A DNA stretch of 64,000 nt from Brevibacillus sp042683565. GTDB lineage: Bacteria > Bacillota > Bacilli > Brevibacillales > Brevibacillaceae. The DNA lies in the NCBI RefSeq assembly GCF_042683565.1, contig NZ_JBHUJW010000001.1:69757-133756 (forward strand), in the 5' to 3' direction. The notes beneath the pieces were generated by a model. That model made no database searches. It was given only the letters and a program-made list of their open reading frames with translations, and was not told where the DNA came from. Positions 16,067 through 24,421 of this stretch are shown piece by piece (the stretch's first letter is position 1; each line of letters begins with the position of its first letter). Position numbers and translations under genes: made by a program.

Positions 16067-18139
16067 TCAGATGGCGTCAGCCAAAATCTCCGCCACGTCG
16101 CGCGTTTTGACTTCGTCTTCTTTTTCTTTCGTCTTGATGCCGTCGTTCATCATCGTCAGACAGTACGGGCACGCGCTGGCGATCGCCGTCGGATTGACCT
16201 CGAGGGCTTGCTCCGTCCGTGCCACATTGACGCGGGAGCCCTCGTGTTCTTCCATCCACATCAGGCCGCCGCCCGCGCCGCAGCACATGCTGTCGCAGCC
16301 ACTGCGCTTCATTTCGAGAATTTCCACGCCCGGGATCGCCTCCAGAATGACGCGCGGCTTGTCGTAAATTTCGTTGTAGCGGCCCAGGTAACAGGAGTCG
16401 TGGTACGTGATGCGCTCCTTGACTTCCTTGGTCGGCTTCAGGCGGCCTTCCTTGACCCACTGCGCCAAAAGCTCGGAGTGATGGTACACTTCTGCCTGCA
16501 GCCCGAATTCCGGATATTCGTTCTTGAACGTGTTAAAGGCATGCGGGTCGCAGGTGACGATTTTTTTCACTCCATACGCTTCAAACAGGGCGATGTTTTC
16601 CTGTGCCAGCTGCTGGAACAAAAACTCGTTTCCGATCCGCCGCGCCGTATCGCCGGAGTTTTTCTCCTCGTTGCCGAGAATGGCGAACTTCACACCAGCC
16701 TCGTGCATCAGCTTGACGAAGGCCTGGGAGATTTTTTGGCTGCGCAGGTCGAACGAGCCCATGGAACCGACCCAGAACAGGTACTCGAATTCCTCGACCT
16801 GTTTGACCGTCGGCACTTCGTACTCCCCGTTCAGCCCCTCGATCCACTTCATCCGGTCTTTGCGGTTGATCCCCCACGGATTGCCCTGGCGCTCGATATT
16901 GTTCAGCGCGCGCTGGGCTTCCGCCGGCATGCTGCCCTCCGTCATGACGAGATAGCGGCGCATGTCGATGATTTTTTCCACGTGCTCATTCATCACCGGG
17001 CACTGGTCTTCACAGTTGCGACAGGTGGTACAAGCCCACAGCTCCTGCTCCGTGATGACATCGCCGATCAGGTTTTTCTCGTATACAGCCGCCCCTTCGG
17101 AGGTAGCGGCGATTTCCGTAGCCTGCATGGCGAGCTGGTTCGCTGTCGTCTGGGCAAAGGCGAAGCTCGGCATCCAAGGCGTCCGGGATGTCACGGCTGC
17201 TCCCTTTTCCGTCAGATGGTCGCGCATTTTGGTAATCAGATCCATCGGGGACAGCATTTTTCCCGTGCCCGCAGCCGGACACATATTCGTGCAGCGGCCG
17301 CACTCCACACAGGCGTACAGGTCGATCAGCTGCGTTTGCGTAAAGTCTTCGATCTTGCCGACCCCGAACACTTCCTGGGTCTCGTCCTCGAAGTTGATGC
17401 TCGTCAGCTTGCCCGGCGGGTCGAGCTTCTTGAACCAGACGTTCACAGGGGCAAACAGCAGATGCGCGTGCTTGGACTGCGGAACGTAAACGGCAAAGCC
17501 GAGCAAAATAATCAGATGCGCCCACCAGAATACATAGAACAGTGCCGCTCCTGCCGTCTGCCCGACGCCGATCGCGGAAAAGACAATCGCGAGCAAGGAC
17601 GAAATCGGAGCAAATCCGGAAGGCTCATGGCCGAGCCAAAGCTGTTCAAAGGCGAGGGAAAGGAGCACTGTTGTCATCAGCGAAGAAATGAGCAGCAGGA
17701 CGATCCCTGACTTGAAGCCGCGTTTGAGGCGCTTCAGTTTTTCGATATAGCGGCGGTAATAAGCGTATCCGACGGCGGCCAGGATGAGGAAGGTGGTAAT
17801 CTCCTGCATCAGGCTGAAATATTTGTGAGCGCTGCCAAATGGCAGTTCAAAGCCTTTTGACAGACCTTTGATCACCAACTCAAGCGCGCCGAACTGCAAA
17901 ATGATAAAGCCGTAAAACATGACAACGTGCATGACGCCGCTCTTTTTGTCCTTCAAGAGTTTCTTTTGAAAAATGACGTTTTCCAAGAGCAGGTTAATGC
18001 GTGCCGCAAAATCGTCCTTCACGTCCGGCTTTTTGCCCAGTTTGATGAACAAATAGCGGCTGTAGACGACATGTCCGGCGAGGTAAAGCCCGTACGCAAG
18101 CACCAGGAAAAAGGCGATCAGGTTAATGAGTGCCAGCAT
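16067..18139 (-). CDS. fadF: Membrane Fe-S oxidoreductase, probable ETF:menaquinone oxidoreductase (FadF/YwjF type)
   Basis: 690 residues. The N-terminal third has about five or six membrane helices resembling nitrate reductase gamma. Then two 4Fe-4S motifs (CVECGRCTNMCP and CTTCRNCEDQCP) and two cysteine-rich CCG repeats (the second with YHDSCYLGRYN and MCCGAGGG). Homologues next to acyl-CoA dehydrogenases have been proposed or shown to pass electrons from ETF to menaquinone. That fits here because the dehydrogenases need such an outlet and no other ETF oxidoreductase is seen. GGAGGAG precedes the ATG. Two operator-like sites lie upstream. Confidence 0.88.
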   Translation of the reverse strand: MLALINLIAFFLVLAYGLYLAGHVVYSRYLFIKLGKKPDVKDDFAARINLLLENVIFQKKLLKDKKSGVMHVVMFYGFIILQFGALELVIKGLSKGFELPFGSAHKYFSLMQEITTFLILAAVGYAYYRRYIEKLKRLKRGFKSGIVLLLISSLMTTVLLSLAFEQLWLGHEPSGFAPISSLLAIVFSAIGVGQTAGAALFYVFWWAHLIILLGFAVYVPQSKHAHLLFAPVNVWFKKLDPPGKLTSINFEDETQEVFGVGKIEDFTQTQLIDLYACVECGRCTNMCPAAGTGKMLSPMDLITKMRDHLTEKGAAVTSRTPWMPSFAFAQTTANQLAMQATEIAATSEGAAVYEKNLIGDVITEQELWACTTCRNCEDQCPVMNEHVEKIIDMRRYLVMTEGSMPAEAQRALNNIERQGNPWGINRKDRMKWIEGLNGEYEVPTVKQVEEFEYLFWVGSMGSFDLRSQKISQAFVKLMHEAGVKFAILGNEEKNSGDTARRIGNEFLFQQLAQENIALFEAYGVKKIVTCDPHAFNTFKNEYPEFGLQAEVYHHSELLAQWVKEGRLKPTKEVKERITYHDSCYLGRYNEIYDKPRVILEAIPGVEILEMKRSGCDSMCCGAGGGLMWMEEHEGSRVNVARTEQALEVNPTAIASACPYCLTMMNDGIKTKEKEDEVKTRDVAEILADAI

Positions 18140-18205
18140 GATTCTACTCCTCCTCCATTGATCGGGTTTACTTTGTGTAAATCTTATCAGAATCGAGCCT
18201 GGAAA

Positions 18206-18223
18206 TGAATGACTGTTCAGTCT
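18206..18223. promoter_or_regulatory. TetR/FadR-like operator 1 before fadF
   Basis: TGAATGACTGTTCAGTCT contains the perfect dyad GACTG-TT-CAGTC and begins like the B. subtilis FadR box (TGAATGA). It lies 67 bases upstream of the fadF start. Confidence 0.6.
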
Positions 18224-18254
18224 CCCGGAATGAATATTTTTGAAAAATGAAACA

Positions 18255-18272
18255 AGACTGAACGGTCGCTCG
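18255..18272. promoter_or_regulatory. TetR-like operator 2 before fadF
   Basis: AGACTGAACGGTCGCTCG shares 13 of 18 positions with the thiolase-operon site. The rest of the 300-base gap 18140-18440 holds the kamA terminator and nothing else recognised. Confidence 0.5.
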
Positions 18273-18388
18273 AAATAGGATATGCCTTGATCTTAACATA
18301 CTTATGAGCGATCAGCCATCCTTAAACCAATGTTGGGAAAAATCAGACAACACGGCCCGCAACAGGCGCTTTTCCTTGTCGCGCACAG

Positions 18389-18427
18389 AAAAACAGCCAC
18401 CCGGATACGCTCCAGACGGCTGTTTTT
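18389..18427. terminator. kamA terminator
   Basis: AAAAACAGCC and GGCTGTTTTTT arms; T-runs on both strands, placed 14 bases behind the kamA stop. Confidence 0.85.
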
Positions 18428-18440
18428 TCTCTATATTCCT

Positions 18441-19799
18441 CTATTTTCCGGACACTTCTTTGTCCGCGATGCCGGGTTGTTCTTTTTTCAATTTTTGCTC
18501 CAGGCGAACGTCCGCCAGCGATTTGACCTTGGTCGCCTTGATGCGCTTGTTGCGCGGCAGGTCCGCAGGCTCGAGGTTGTCGGCTTCGTCCTGCATAAGG
18601 GCTGCGATCCCCACGGCTTTTCCTTTGGCCGCCCGGCAAAATTCGCAGTTTTCCTCATCGTGCTCGTGGTAGTTTTTCGGCTCCGGATACGAGGTGATGA
18701 CGCCCTCGAAGTTGCGCAGGACAACTTTGTCGGACGCTTGCGAAATGATGTAGTTCGGGCTTACCGGAATTTTCCCGCCGCCGTGCGGTGCATCCACGAC
18801 GAACGTCGGAACGGCATAGCCGGAAGTATGGCCGCGCAGATGCTCGATGATTTCGATTCCTTTGCTGACAGGTGCGCGGAAGTGGCCGATCCCTTCGGAC
18901 AGGTCGCATTGGTAGATATAGTACGGGCGGACGCGGATTTTCACCAGATCCTGCACCAGCTTTTTCATCGTGTTGGGGCAATCGTTGATGCCGGCCAGAA
19001 TGACCGACTGATTCCCGAGCGGCACCCCTGCGTTGGCGAGCATTTCGCACGCTTTTTTCGCTTCCGGCGTAATTTCTTTCGGATGGTTGAAGTGCGTGTT
19101 CAGCCAGACCGGATGGTATTTTTTCAAAATGTTGCACAGATTCTCGGTAATGCGCTGCGGGAAAACGACCGGCGCGCGCGTACCGATCCGGATGATTTCG
19201 ACGTGCTCGATTTCGCGCAGGCTGCTGAGGATATATTCAAGCACGCGGTCATTGATCAGCAGCCCGTCCCCGCCGGACAAAAGAACGTCGCGCACTTCCG
19301 GGGTGCGGCGGATGTAATCGATACAGGCGTCCAGCTGCTTTTTCGGCACGCCCATTCCGATCTGGCCGGAGAAGCGGCGGCGCGTGCAATACCGGCAGTA
19401 CATCGAGCATTGGTTGGTGACGAGGAACAACACGCGGTCAGGATAACGATGAGTCAGCCCTGGAACCGGGGAGTCGGCATCCTCGTGCAGCGGGTCTTCC
19501 ATGTCGTACTTGGTCCGGACCAGCTCCGAGGAAAGCGGCACCGACTGCATACGCACCGGGTCTTTCGGATTGTCCGGGTCCATCAGGCTGGCATAGTACG
19601 GCGTGATGTTCAACGGGATCGTCTGGGTGGAAATGCGCACGCCTTCTTCTTCCTCGGGCGTCAGATTCACTACCTTCTTGAGATCCTCTACGGTTTTAAT
19701 GGTGTGGGTCAGCTGCCACATCCAGTCATTCCACTGTTCGTCCGTAACTTCTTTCCAAAGTTCGATTTGGCGCCAGTCGCGCTTGGTCGCTACCGTCAT
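18441..19799 (-). CDS. kamA: L-lysine 2,3-aminomutase
   Basis: 452 residues from ATG at 19797-19799, chosen because GAGGAG lies nine bases upstream; an ATG three codons earlier abuts that site. Radical SAM, PLP-dependent enzyme turning L-lysine into L-beta-lysine. Cluster cysteines Cys131, Cys135, Cys138 in CSMYCRYC, then LLSGGDGLLI and a PLP-binding region near VDAPHGGGKIP. A C-terminal motif ENCEFC is also present. A sigma-54 promoter and an upstream palindrome suggest inducible expression by the regulator encoded at 20001. The partner N-acetyltransferase AblB is not in the window, so the use of beta-lysine (catabolism, osmolyte, antibiotic) is open. Confidence 0.95.
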   Translation of the reverse strand: MTVATKRDWRQIELWKEVTDEQWNDWMWQLTHTIKTVEDLKKVVNLTPEEEEGVRISTQTIPLNITPYYASLMDPDNPKDPVRMQSVPLSSELVRTKYDMEDPLHEDADSPVPGLTHRYPDRVLFLVTNQCSMYCRYCTRRRFSGQIGMGVPKKQLDACIDYIRRTPEVRDVLLSGGDGLLINDRVLEYILSSLREIEHVEIIRIGTRAPVVFPQRITENLCNILKKYHPVWLNTHFNHPKEITPEAKKACEMLANAGVPLGNQSVILAGINDCPNTMKKLVQDLVKIRVRPYYIYQCDLSEGIGHFRAPVSKGIEIIEHLRGHTSGYAVPTFVVDAPHGGGKIPVSPNYIISQASDKVVLRNFEGVITSYPEPKNYHEHDEENCEFCRAAKGKAVGIAALMQDEADNLEPADLPRNKRIKATKVKSLADVRLEQKLKKEQPGIADKEVSGK

Positions 19800-19858
19800 T
19801 GATTCCATCTCCTCTCATCAGTGGTGATGCACTTGTCATTCACTCGCTGAAGAAGAGA

Positions 19859-19875
19859 TGCAAGGGGCGTGCCAA
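19859..19875 (-). promoter_or_regulatory. kamA: Sigma-54 promoter of kamA
   Basis: Minus strand TTGGCACGCCCCTTGCA is a near-ideal -24/-12 element (consensus TGGCAC-N5-TTGCW), 59 bases upstream of the kamA ATG. The neighbouring gene encodes a sigma-54 activator. Confidence 0.88.
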
Positions 19876-19983
19876 TCCTGTCAAAAAATTTGGAAAACAG
19901 GAAGAAAATCACTTTTTCAGGTGGTTTGCCCATAAGCCGTCCGGATTGGACTCGCGATGCGACCGTTTTGGCGCCGCTTCAAT

Positions 19984-19999
19984 TGCCGAATTTTCGGCA
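19984..19999. promoter_or_regulatory. Upstream activator site for the sigma-54 regulator (copy 1)
   Basis: TGCCGAATTTTCGGCA: perfect 7-base arms around TT, 109 bases upstream of the kamA -24 element and abutting the regulator's stop codon. The same arms recur at 21475-21490. Confidence 0.7.
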
Positions 20000-20000
20000 G

Positions 20001-21416
20001 TCACTTCGGGGGAGGGCTCATCCGCTGGTTCAGCTTGTACTGCAAGGTCTGGCGGGGAATGCCCAGCCGTTTGGCGGCGCGCAGCACGTTGCCATCCGTC
20101 GCTTTCATCGCCTCCTGGATCACGCGCTCCTCCAGCTCACGCACCAGATCAGGCAATGTCTTGCCGGACTCCGCCTGAAAGGTTAGCGGCTCTGCCGCTG
20201 CAAGCCCGTGGGACCGCTCCGGCAGATGCGGCGGCAAATGCTCCAGCTCGATCGTATCTGCTTCGACCATGTTCATCGCGGCTTCGATCACATGCTCCAG
20301 CTCGCGCACATTCCCCGGCCAGCCGTAGGAAGCAAACAGCCGCTCCACCTCCGCGCTGATCGACCGCACATTCATATCAAACTGCCGGTTGAACTTGGCG
20401 AGGAAGTGGCGCACCAACAGCCCGATGTCTTCCCTGCGCTGGCGCAAAGGCGGCAGCTCGAACGACACCACATTGATCCGGTAATACAGGTCGGTGCGCA
20501 GCAGTCCTCGCTGGACGAGCGACTGCGGAGGCTCGTTGACAGCTGCGATCACGCGCACGTCGACCTTGCTCTGGCGGCTGCCGCCGATCCGGCGTATTTG
20601 GCCGTCCTGCAACACGCGGAGCAGCTTGGCCTGCAAATCCATCGGCATGCTGTTCAGTTCATCCAAAAACAGGGTGCCCCCATCGGCCAGCTCGAACAGG
20701 CCGGGTCTGTCGTCTGCTCCCGTGAAGCTCCCTTTTGTCGTGCCGAACAACAGGCTCTCCAGCAGCGACGAAGGGAGCGCCGCACAGTTCTGGGCGATGA
20801 AGGGCTTCATACACCGTGCGGAAGCCTGATGGATGGACTGGACGAACAGCTCCTTTCCGGTCCCCGTCTCGCCGTAGATCAGCACCGGCGACGAGGTGCG
20901 TGCCGCCCGGCGAGCACGTTCCTTGAGCTGGTTCATCCGTTCGTTGCAGGTCAATATATCGTCAAAATGAAAGGACAGCTCCTCATTCGTGCGCTTGGTC
21001 CGCCTGGGCTGACTGATTTTGGCCTGGAGGTCGACCAGGCGTTCCGACAGCTCTTTCAGCTTGCCGATGTCTTTGGCGACTTCGACAGCTCCGACCAGTC
21101 GCTGTCCTACCCGCACCGGCAAAGTCGTGTTGATCGTCTCCACGCGTACGCCCTTCCAGTTTTTGTAGACCTGCGGCTGGTTGTAGATCGCCTCTCCGCT
21201 CTCGATGACGCGCAAAAGCGTGCTGGACTGGCGGTCAAGCGAAGGGAACACCTCCAAAAGCGGCTTGCCCAGCACCTCCTCCGCTGTCAAACCGTCGAGC
21301 TTGGCCGCCACATGGTTGTAGAAGATCGTAATTCCGTTGGCGTCCACTACGTGTATCCCTTCGTCAATCGCCCCCAGGATCGCCTGCAGCATCTCCACGG
21401 TATCGGACAATGGCAT
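20001..21416 (-). CDS. Sigma-54-dependent transcriptional activator (PAS-AAA-Fis), RocR-like
   Basis: 471 residues from ATG at 21414-21416 (GGAG 11 bases upstream); 45 further in-frame codons upstream lack family resemblance. PAS sensor domain at about 8-120, AAA+ domain with Walker A GETGTGKE (182-189), sigma-54 contact loop GSFTGA (229-234, Ser where GAFTGA is usual) and Walker B LFLDE, and a Fis-type helix-turn-helix at the end. Architecture is that of RocR/PrdR regulators of amino acid catabolism. Being next to kamA with its -24/-12 promoter, it probably activates kamA in response to lysine or a product. Confidence 0.9.
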   Translation of the reverse strand: MPLSDTVEMLQAILGAIDEGIHVVDANGITIFYNHVAAKLDGLTAEEVLGKPLLEVFPSLDRQSSTLLRVIESGEAIYNQPQVYKNWKGVRVETINTTLPVRVGQRLVGAVEVAKDIGKLKELSERLVDLQAKISQPRRTKRTNEELSFHFDDILTCNERMNQLKERARRAARTSSPVLIYGETGTGKELFVQSIHQASARCMKPFIAQNCAALPSSLLESLLFGTTKGSFTGADDRPGLFELADGGTLFLDELNSMPMDLQAKLLRVLQDGQIRRIGGSRQSKVDVRVIAAVNEPPQSLVQRGLLRTDLYYRINVVSFELPPLRQRREDIGLLVRHFLAKFNRQFDMNVRSISAEVERLFASYGWPGNVRELEHVIEAAMNMVEADTIELEHLPPHLPERSHGLAAAEPLTFQAESGKTLPDLVRELEERVIQEAMKATDGNVLRAAKRLGIPRQTLQYKLNQRMSPPPK

Positions 21417-21474
21417 CCTGGCGTTCACTCCTTTCATCCGTGCAGTCAACCAAGTTGCCAAAAAACCATCACTA

Positions 21475-21490
21475 TGCCGAATATTCGGCA
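21475..21490. promoter_or_regulatory. Activator/autoregulator site (copy 2)
   Basis: TGCCGAATATTCGGCA, a perfect 16-base palindrome with the same arms as the site upstream of kamA, 58 bases before the regulator's start. Probably autoregulation. Confidence 0.68.
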
Positions 21491-21567
21491 CATTCTCCGC
21501 AAGCAGAGGTATCGTGCGTACCTCCCCTTCCGCTCCCTGGCTGTGTACCATTATTGTATGTGCAGAA

Positions 21568-21590
21568 AACCGCCCTTGCCAAGGACGGCT
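21568..21590 (-). terminator. Terminator at the end of the DUF1934 gene
   Basis: Near-perfect arms CCGTCCTT/AAGGGCGG overlap the stop codon and are followed by TTTTC on the minus strand. Confidence 0.6.
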
Positions 21591-22003
21591 TACCAGCCAA
21601 TCACCATCGTCAGCTCATGCTCACCGGCGTACTGCCCGTTCATCCACAGCTGATAGGCAATCTCCACTCGAGTCGGCAATTCCCTCTCGTAGCGAACCCG
21701 CAGCCTGTTCGTGTGCGTCTCCATCGCAAAAGGGCCATAGGGGCTCTGGTAGCTGGCATGGGTGCTGGCTCCTTTTTCAAACTGCTGCCGGGTCGACACC
21801 CCTCCCTGGCGCACCAGCGTGATCGCCCGCTCTGTCAATTTGAGGGTCGTGCTGACTTCTCCCGCGCCTTCCACCTGCTCCTTGTAGTTGAGATACCAGG
21901 CCGCAGCCTTTTGCACACATCTTCCTTCGTACGAGTGGGTCGTCTCCTCCCAGTCGCCGTCTACCCGATGTTTGGCTGTCAGTTCAATTTGTACGTAGTG
22001 CAT
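21590..22003 (-). CDS. DUF1934 (YwiB-like) calycin-type protein
   Basis: 137 residues using ATG at 22001-22003 (an in-frame GTG four codons earlier is the alternative). No signal peptide. The pattern of a strand-rich barrel and the conserved VRQGGVSTRQQFEKGASTHASY followed by YGPFAMETHTNRL matches YwiB/DUF1934 of Bacillus, a small lipocalin-like family of unknown function. It is separated from the sigma-54 regulator by its own terminator and starts 57 bases from the MFS gene stop. Confidence 0.78.
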   Translation of the reverse strand: MHYVQIELTAKHRVDGDWEETTHSYEGRCVQKAAAWYLNYKEQVEGAGEVSTTLKLTERAITLVRQGGVSTRQQFEKGASTHASYQSPYGPFAMETHTNRLRVRYERELPTRVEIAYQLWMNGQYAGEHELTMVIGW

Positions 22004-22060
22004 AACTGTTTCCACTCTCCGCTTTTGTCCTGTATCCTTTTCATCCGTTCATTTTACCGT

Positions 22061-23305
22061 TCAATGATCTTCGGATGCAACCGCAGTCTGGGCCTTTGCT
22101 TCGGCAAGAATCGGGCGCATGGTCACGGCCAGCCCGACGGCCGCAAGCAGCAGCAACCCCGCCATGATGATATACCCCAAGCTCGCGCCTGTATGGTCGA
22201 TGATCACGGTAAACAGCCCGATCAGGACGAGCCGCATCATCATTCCGACCGAATTGAAAAAGCTCATCACGCGGCCCATCAAATGCTTGGGCACGACGTT
22301 CATGTACAGCGTCTGGCGGATCAGGCGGACAGAGGCATTGCACCAGCCGTACACCGCATAGGCTGCAATCAGCGCCCATCCGTACGGCAGCGAGACCATC
22401 CCTGCGATCACGGCTGCAAACAGCAGCGTATTGCCGACAATCGCCGCATAGCTCCCCACTTTCCGGACGACGATCGCCACGAGCGCGCCTGCTGTTACCG
22501 CTCCGATCGCGTAAGCCATTTCCCCGAAGGAAAAAACCGAGACATCCGCCTTCAGCGTCTGGCTGACGTAGACAGGCTTGAGCAGATTGCTCACCATGAT
22601 GGCGATAAACGGCATGAGCGCGGATATGCCAAAGACGAGAAAGCCCCGCCGCTCCCGGATGTACTGCCAGCTTTGGCCGAGCTGCCCGAGCCAGTTGACG
22701 CCCCGGTTTGCCCCAGCCTCCCCTTCGAGGGTAAAGGTGTACTTCATCGTCGAGAGCAACCCGAATGCAAGCAAATACGTCAAGGCGTCGAACAGGATGA
22801 CGACATGCAGGCCGTACGAATTGAGCAGCACGCCTGCCACACCGCCCGCCAGCACCGAGGCCGTCTGCCCCTCGATCTCCAGCAGGCTGTTGATGCTGTC
22901 GTAATGCCTCGCCTCGAAGCCTTCCTGGACCAGCGCAGATTGGGCCGGGTAGTGGATCTGGTACATAAAGGTCGTCACGAGATAGATGGCGATGAGCATC
23001 CACTCGGCGTACGGGCCAAAAAAGCCCCATGCAGCAAGCGAACCCAGTACGGCAAAGCCGATCAGATTTTCAATCAGCAGCATTTTCTTGCGGGAAAAGC
23101 GGTCGATCAGCGTGCCGATGTACGGACCGATGAAAAACATCAGGAGAGCCGAGGTGAACATCGTCGAGCCGAGCAGCTGCGCCGAGCCTGTCGTCTCGAC
23201 CAAATACCAGGCGATCCCGATCATCGTCATCCCTTGACCGAATCCGGAAAACAGATTGGAGAAAAACAGTTTGCGAAATTCAGCGTGGGCGAATACTTCT
23301 CGCAT
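22061..23305 (-). CDS. MFS transporter (drug-efflux type)
   Basis: 414 residues using ATG at 23303-23305 (GGAGG nine bases upstream). Twelve hydrophobic segments and the MFS loop motif GTLIDRFSRKKML after TM2. The N-terminal FRKLFFSNLFSGFGQGM is typical of MFS proteins of the macrolide-efflux (MefA/YfiS-like) group. Substrate unknown. A long AT-rich palindrome overlapping a good promoter lies upstream, so expression is probably repressor-controlled; no regulator gene is adjacent. Confidence 0.85.
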   Translation of the reverse strand: MREVFAHAEFRKLFFSNLFSGFGQGMTMIGIAWYLVETTGSAQLLGSTMFTSALLMFFIGPYIGTLIDRFSRKKMLLIENLIGFAVLGSLAAWGFFGPYAEWMLIAIYLVTTFMYQIHYPAQSALVQEGFEARHYDSINSLLEIEGQTASVLAGGVAGVLLNSYGLHVVILFDALTYLLAFGLLSTMKYTFTLEGEAGANRGVNWLGQLGQSWQYIRERRGFLVFGISALMPFIAIMVSNLLKPVYVSQTLKADVSVFSFGEMAYAIGAVTAGALVAIVVRKVGSYAAIVGNTLLFAAVIAGMVSLPYGWALIAAYAVYGWCNASVRLIRQTLYMNVVPKHLMGRVMSFFNSVGMMMRLVLIGLFTVIIDHTGASLGYIIMAGLLLLAAVGLAVTMRPILAEAKAQTAVASEDH

Positions 23306-23385
23306 CGTAAACATCCTCCTTGGAAACAAGCCGGAAATTTACCAGTAACGAATGACCAGAAACGAACTGGAAACTTCTTGAAACC

Positions 23386-23414
23386 ATCGTACACCTATTT
23401 ATAAATTTTGTAAA
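23386..23414 (-). promoter_or_regulatory. Promoter of the MFS gene
   Basis: TTTACA (23409-23414), 17 bases, TACGAT (23386-23391) on the minus strand; the -35 lies inside the palindrome at 23392-23437. Confidence 0.6.
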
Positions 23415-23437
23415 CAAAAATGTTTGTAAAATAGGTG
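23392..23437. promoter_or_regulatory. 46-base palindromic operator candidate
   Basis: Outer arms CACCTATTT/AAATAGGTG are perfect; inner arms TTTTGTAAACA/TGTTTGTAAAA match in 9 of 11. It covers the promoter -35 and spacer of the MFS gene. Confidence 0.6.
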
Positions 23438-23482
23438 ATTCTTTGCATGTGCGGACGCTGCCTCGGGGACATCAGGGAAATC

Positions 23483-23520
23483 AAAAAAAACGCCTCCGGT
23501 ACTGTACCCGGAGACGTTTT
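23483..23520 (-). terminator. speB terminator
   Basis: Long stem with arms ACGTCTCCGGGTA/TACCGGAGGCGT (one mismatch) and eight T residues on the minus strand, just behind speB. Confidence 0.9.
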
Positions 23521-23531
23521 GCGTTCGTCTG

Positions 23532-24401
23532 TTATTTTACAAAGCCAAGCAGCAACTCGCGCACGATTTTGGAGGCGACGATTTGCGTCATTTCGCTGTG
23601 GTCATAGACAGGAGCAACTTCCACCAGGTCGCAGCCGATGACGTTCGCCCCGTTGTTTGCCATGAAGTGAATCGTGTCCAGCAGTTCGCGGGACGTAATG
23701 CCGCCAGCCTCGGTCGTACCGGTACCCGGCGCATGGGCAGGATCGAGCACGTCAATGTCGATCGTCAAGTAAATCGGGCGGTTGCCGATCGTCGGCAGCA
23801 CCTTTTTCACCGGCTCCAGCACGTCGTATTTGTACAGGTGCATGTTTTCCTTCGCCCACTCGAACTCTTCGCGCATGCCGCTGCGAATCCCGAACGAGTA
23901 CACGTTCTTGCCGCCGATCAGGTCGCACACCTTTTTGATCGGGGTGGAGTGGGAATATTGGTAACCCTCGTAGTTGTCGCGCAGGTCGGTATGCGCGTCA
24001 AAGTGGAACACGACCATGTCCTTGTACTTTTCGTAAACAGCCTGGAATACCGGCCAGGAAACCAGGTGCTCGCCGCCGAGACCGAGCGGGAACTTGCCGT
24101 CTGCCAGCACTTTCGCCACGAAATTGCGGATCATGTCCAGGCTGCCTTCCACGTTCCCGAATGGAAGCGGAATGTCGCCTGCATCGAAGTACTTGATGTC
24201 CTCCAGCAGACGGTCGAGATACGGGCTGTACTCTTCCAGACCGATAGACACTTCGCGAATCCGCGCAGGGCCGAAACGGGAGCCTGGACGGAAGCTCACT
24301 GTCCAGTCCATCGGCATGCCGTAAATGACCGCCTGGCTTTCCTCGTAGCTCCCGTGGCTGCGGATGAAGACGTTGCCGGAGTATGCTTCGTCAAAACGCA
24401 T
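23532..24401 (-). CDS. speB: Agmatinase
   Basis: 289 residues of the ureohydrolase fold. Manganese ligands are in GGEHLVSW, HFDAHTDLRD and DIDVLDPAHAPGTGT. It hydrolyses agmatine to putrescine and urea, supplying SpeE. It is 20 bases downstream of speE in the same operon, as in Bacillus. GGAGGAGG precedes the ATG. Confidence 0.95.
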   Translation of the reverse strand: MRFDEAYSGNVFIRSHGSYEESQAVIYGMPMDWTVSFRPGSRFGPARIREVSIGLEEYSPYLDRLLEDIKYFDAGDIPLPFGNVEGSLDMIRNFVAKVLADGKFPLGLGGEHLVSWPVFQAVYEKYKDMVVFHFDAHTDLRDNYEGYQYSHSTPIKKVCDLIGGKNVYSFGIRSGMREEFEWAKENMHLYKYDVLEPVKKVLPTIGNRPIYLTIDIDVLDPAHAPGTGTTEAGGITSRELLDTIHFMANNGANVIGCDLVEVAPVYDHSEMTQIVASKIVRELLLGFVK

Positions 24402-24421
24402 GCTGTTTCGTCCTCCTCCGA

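Noticed and set aside
21429..21470. TTGGCA-like -24 with TTGA at -12 upstream of the sigma-54 activator gene
   Set aside because: The -12 GC is GA, which normally abolishes sigma-54 recognition; not called a promoter.
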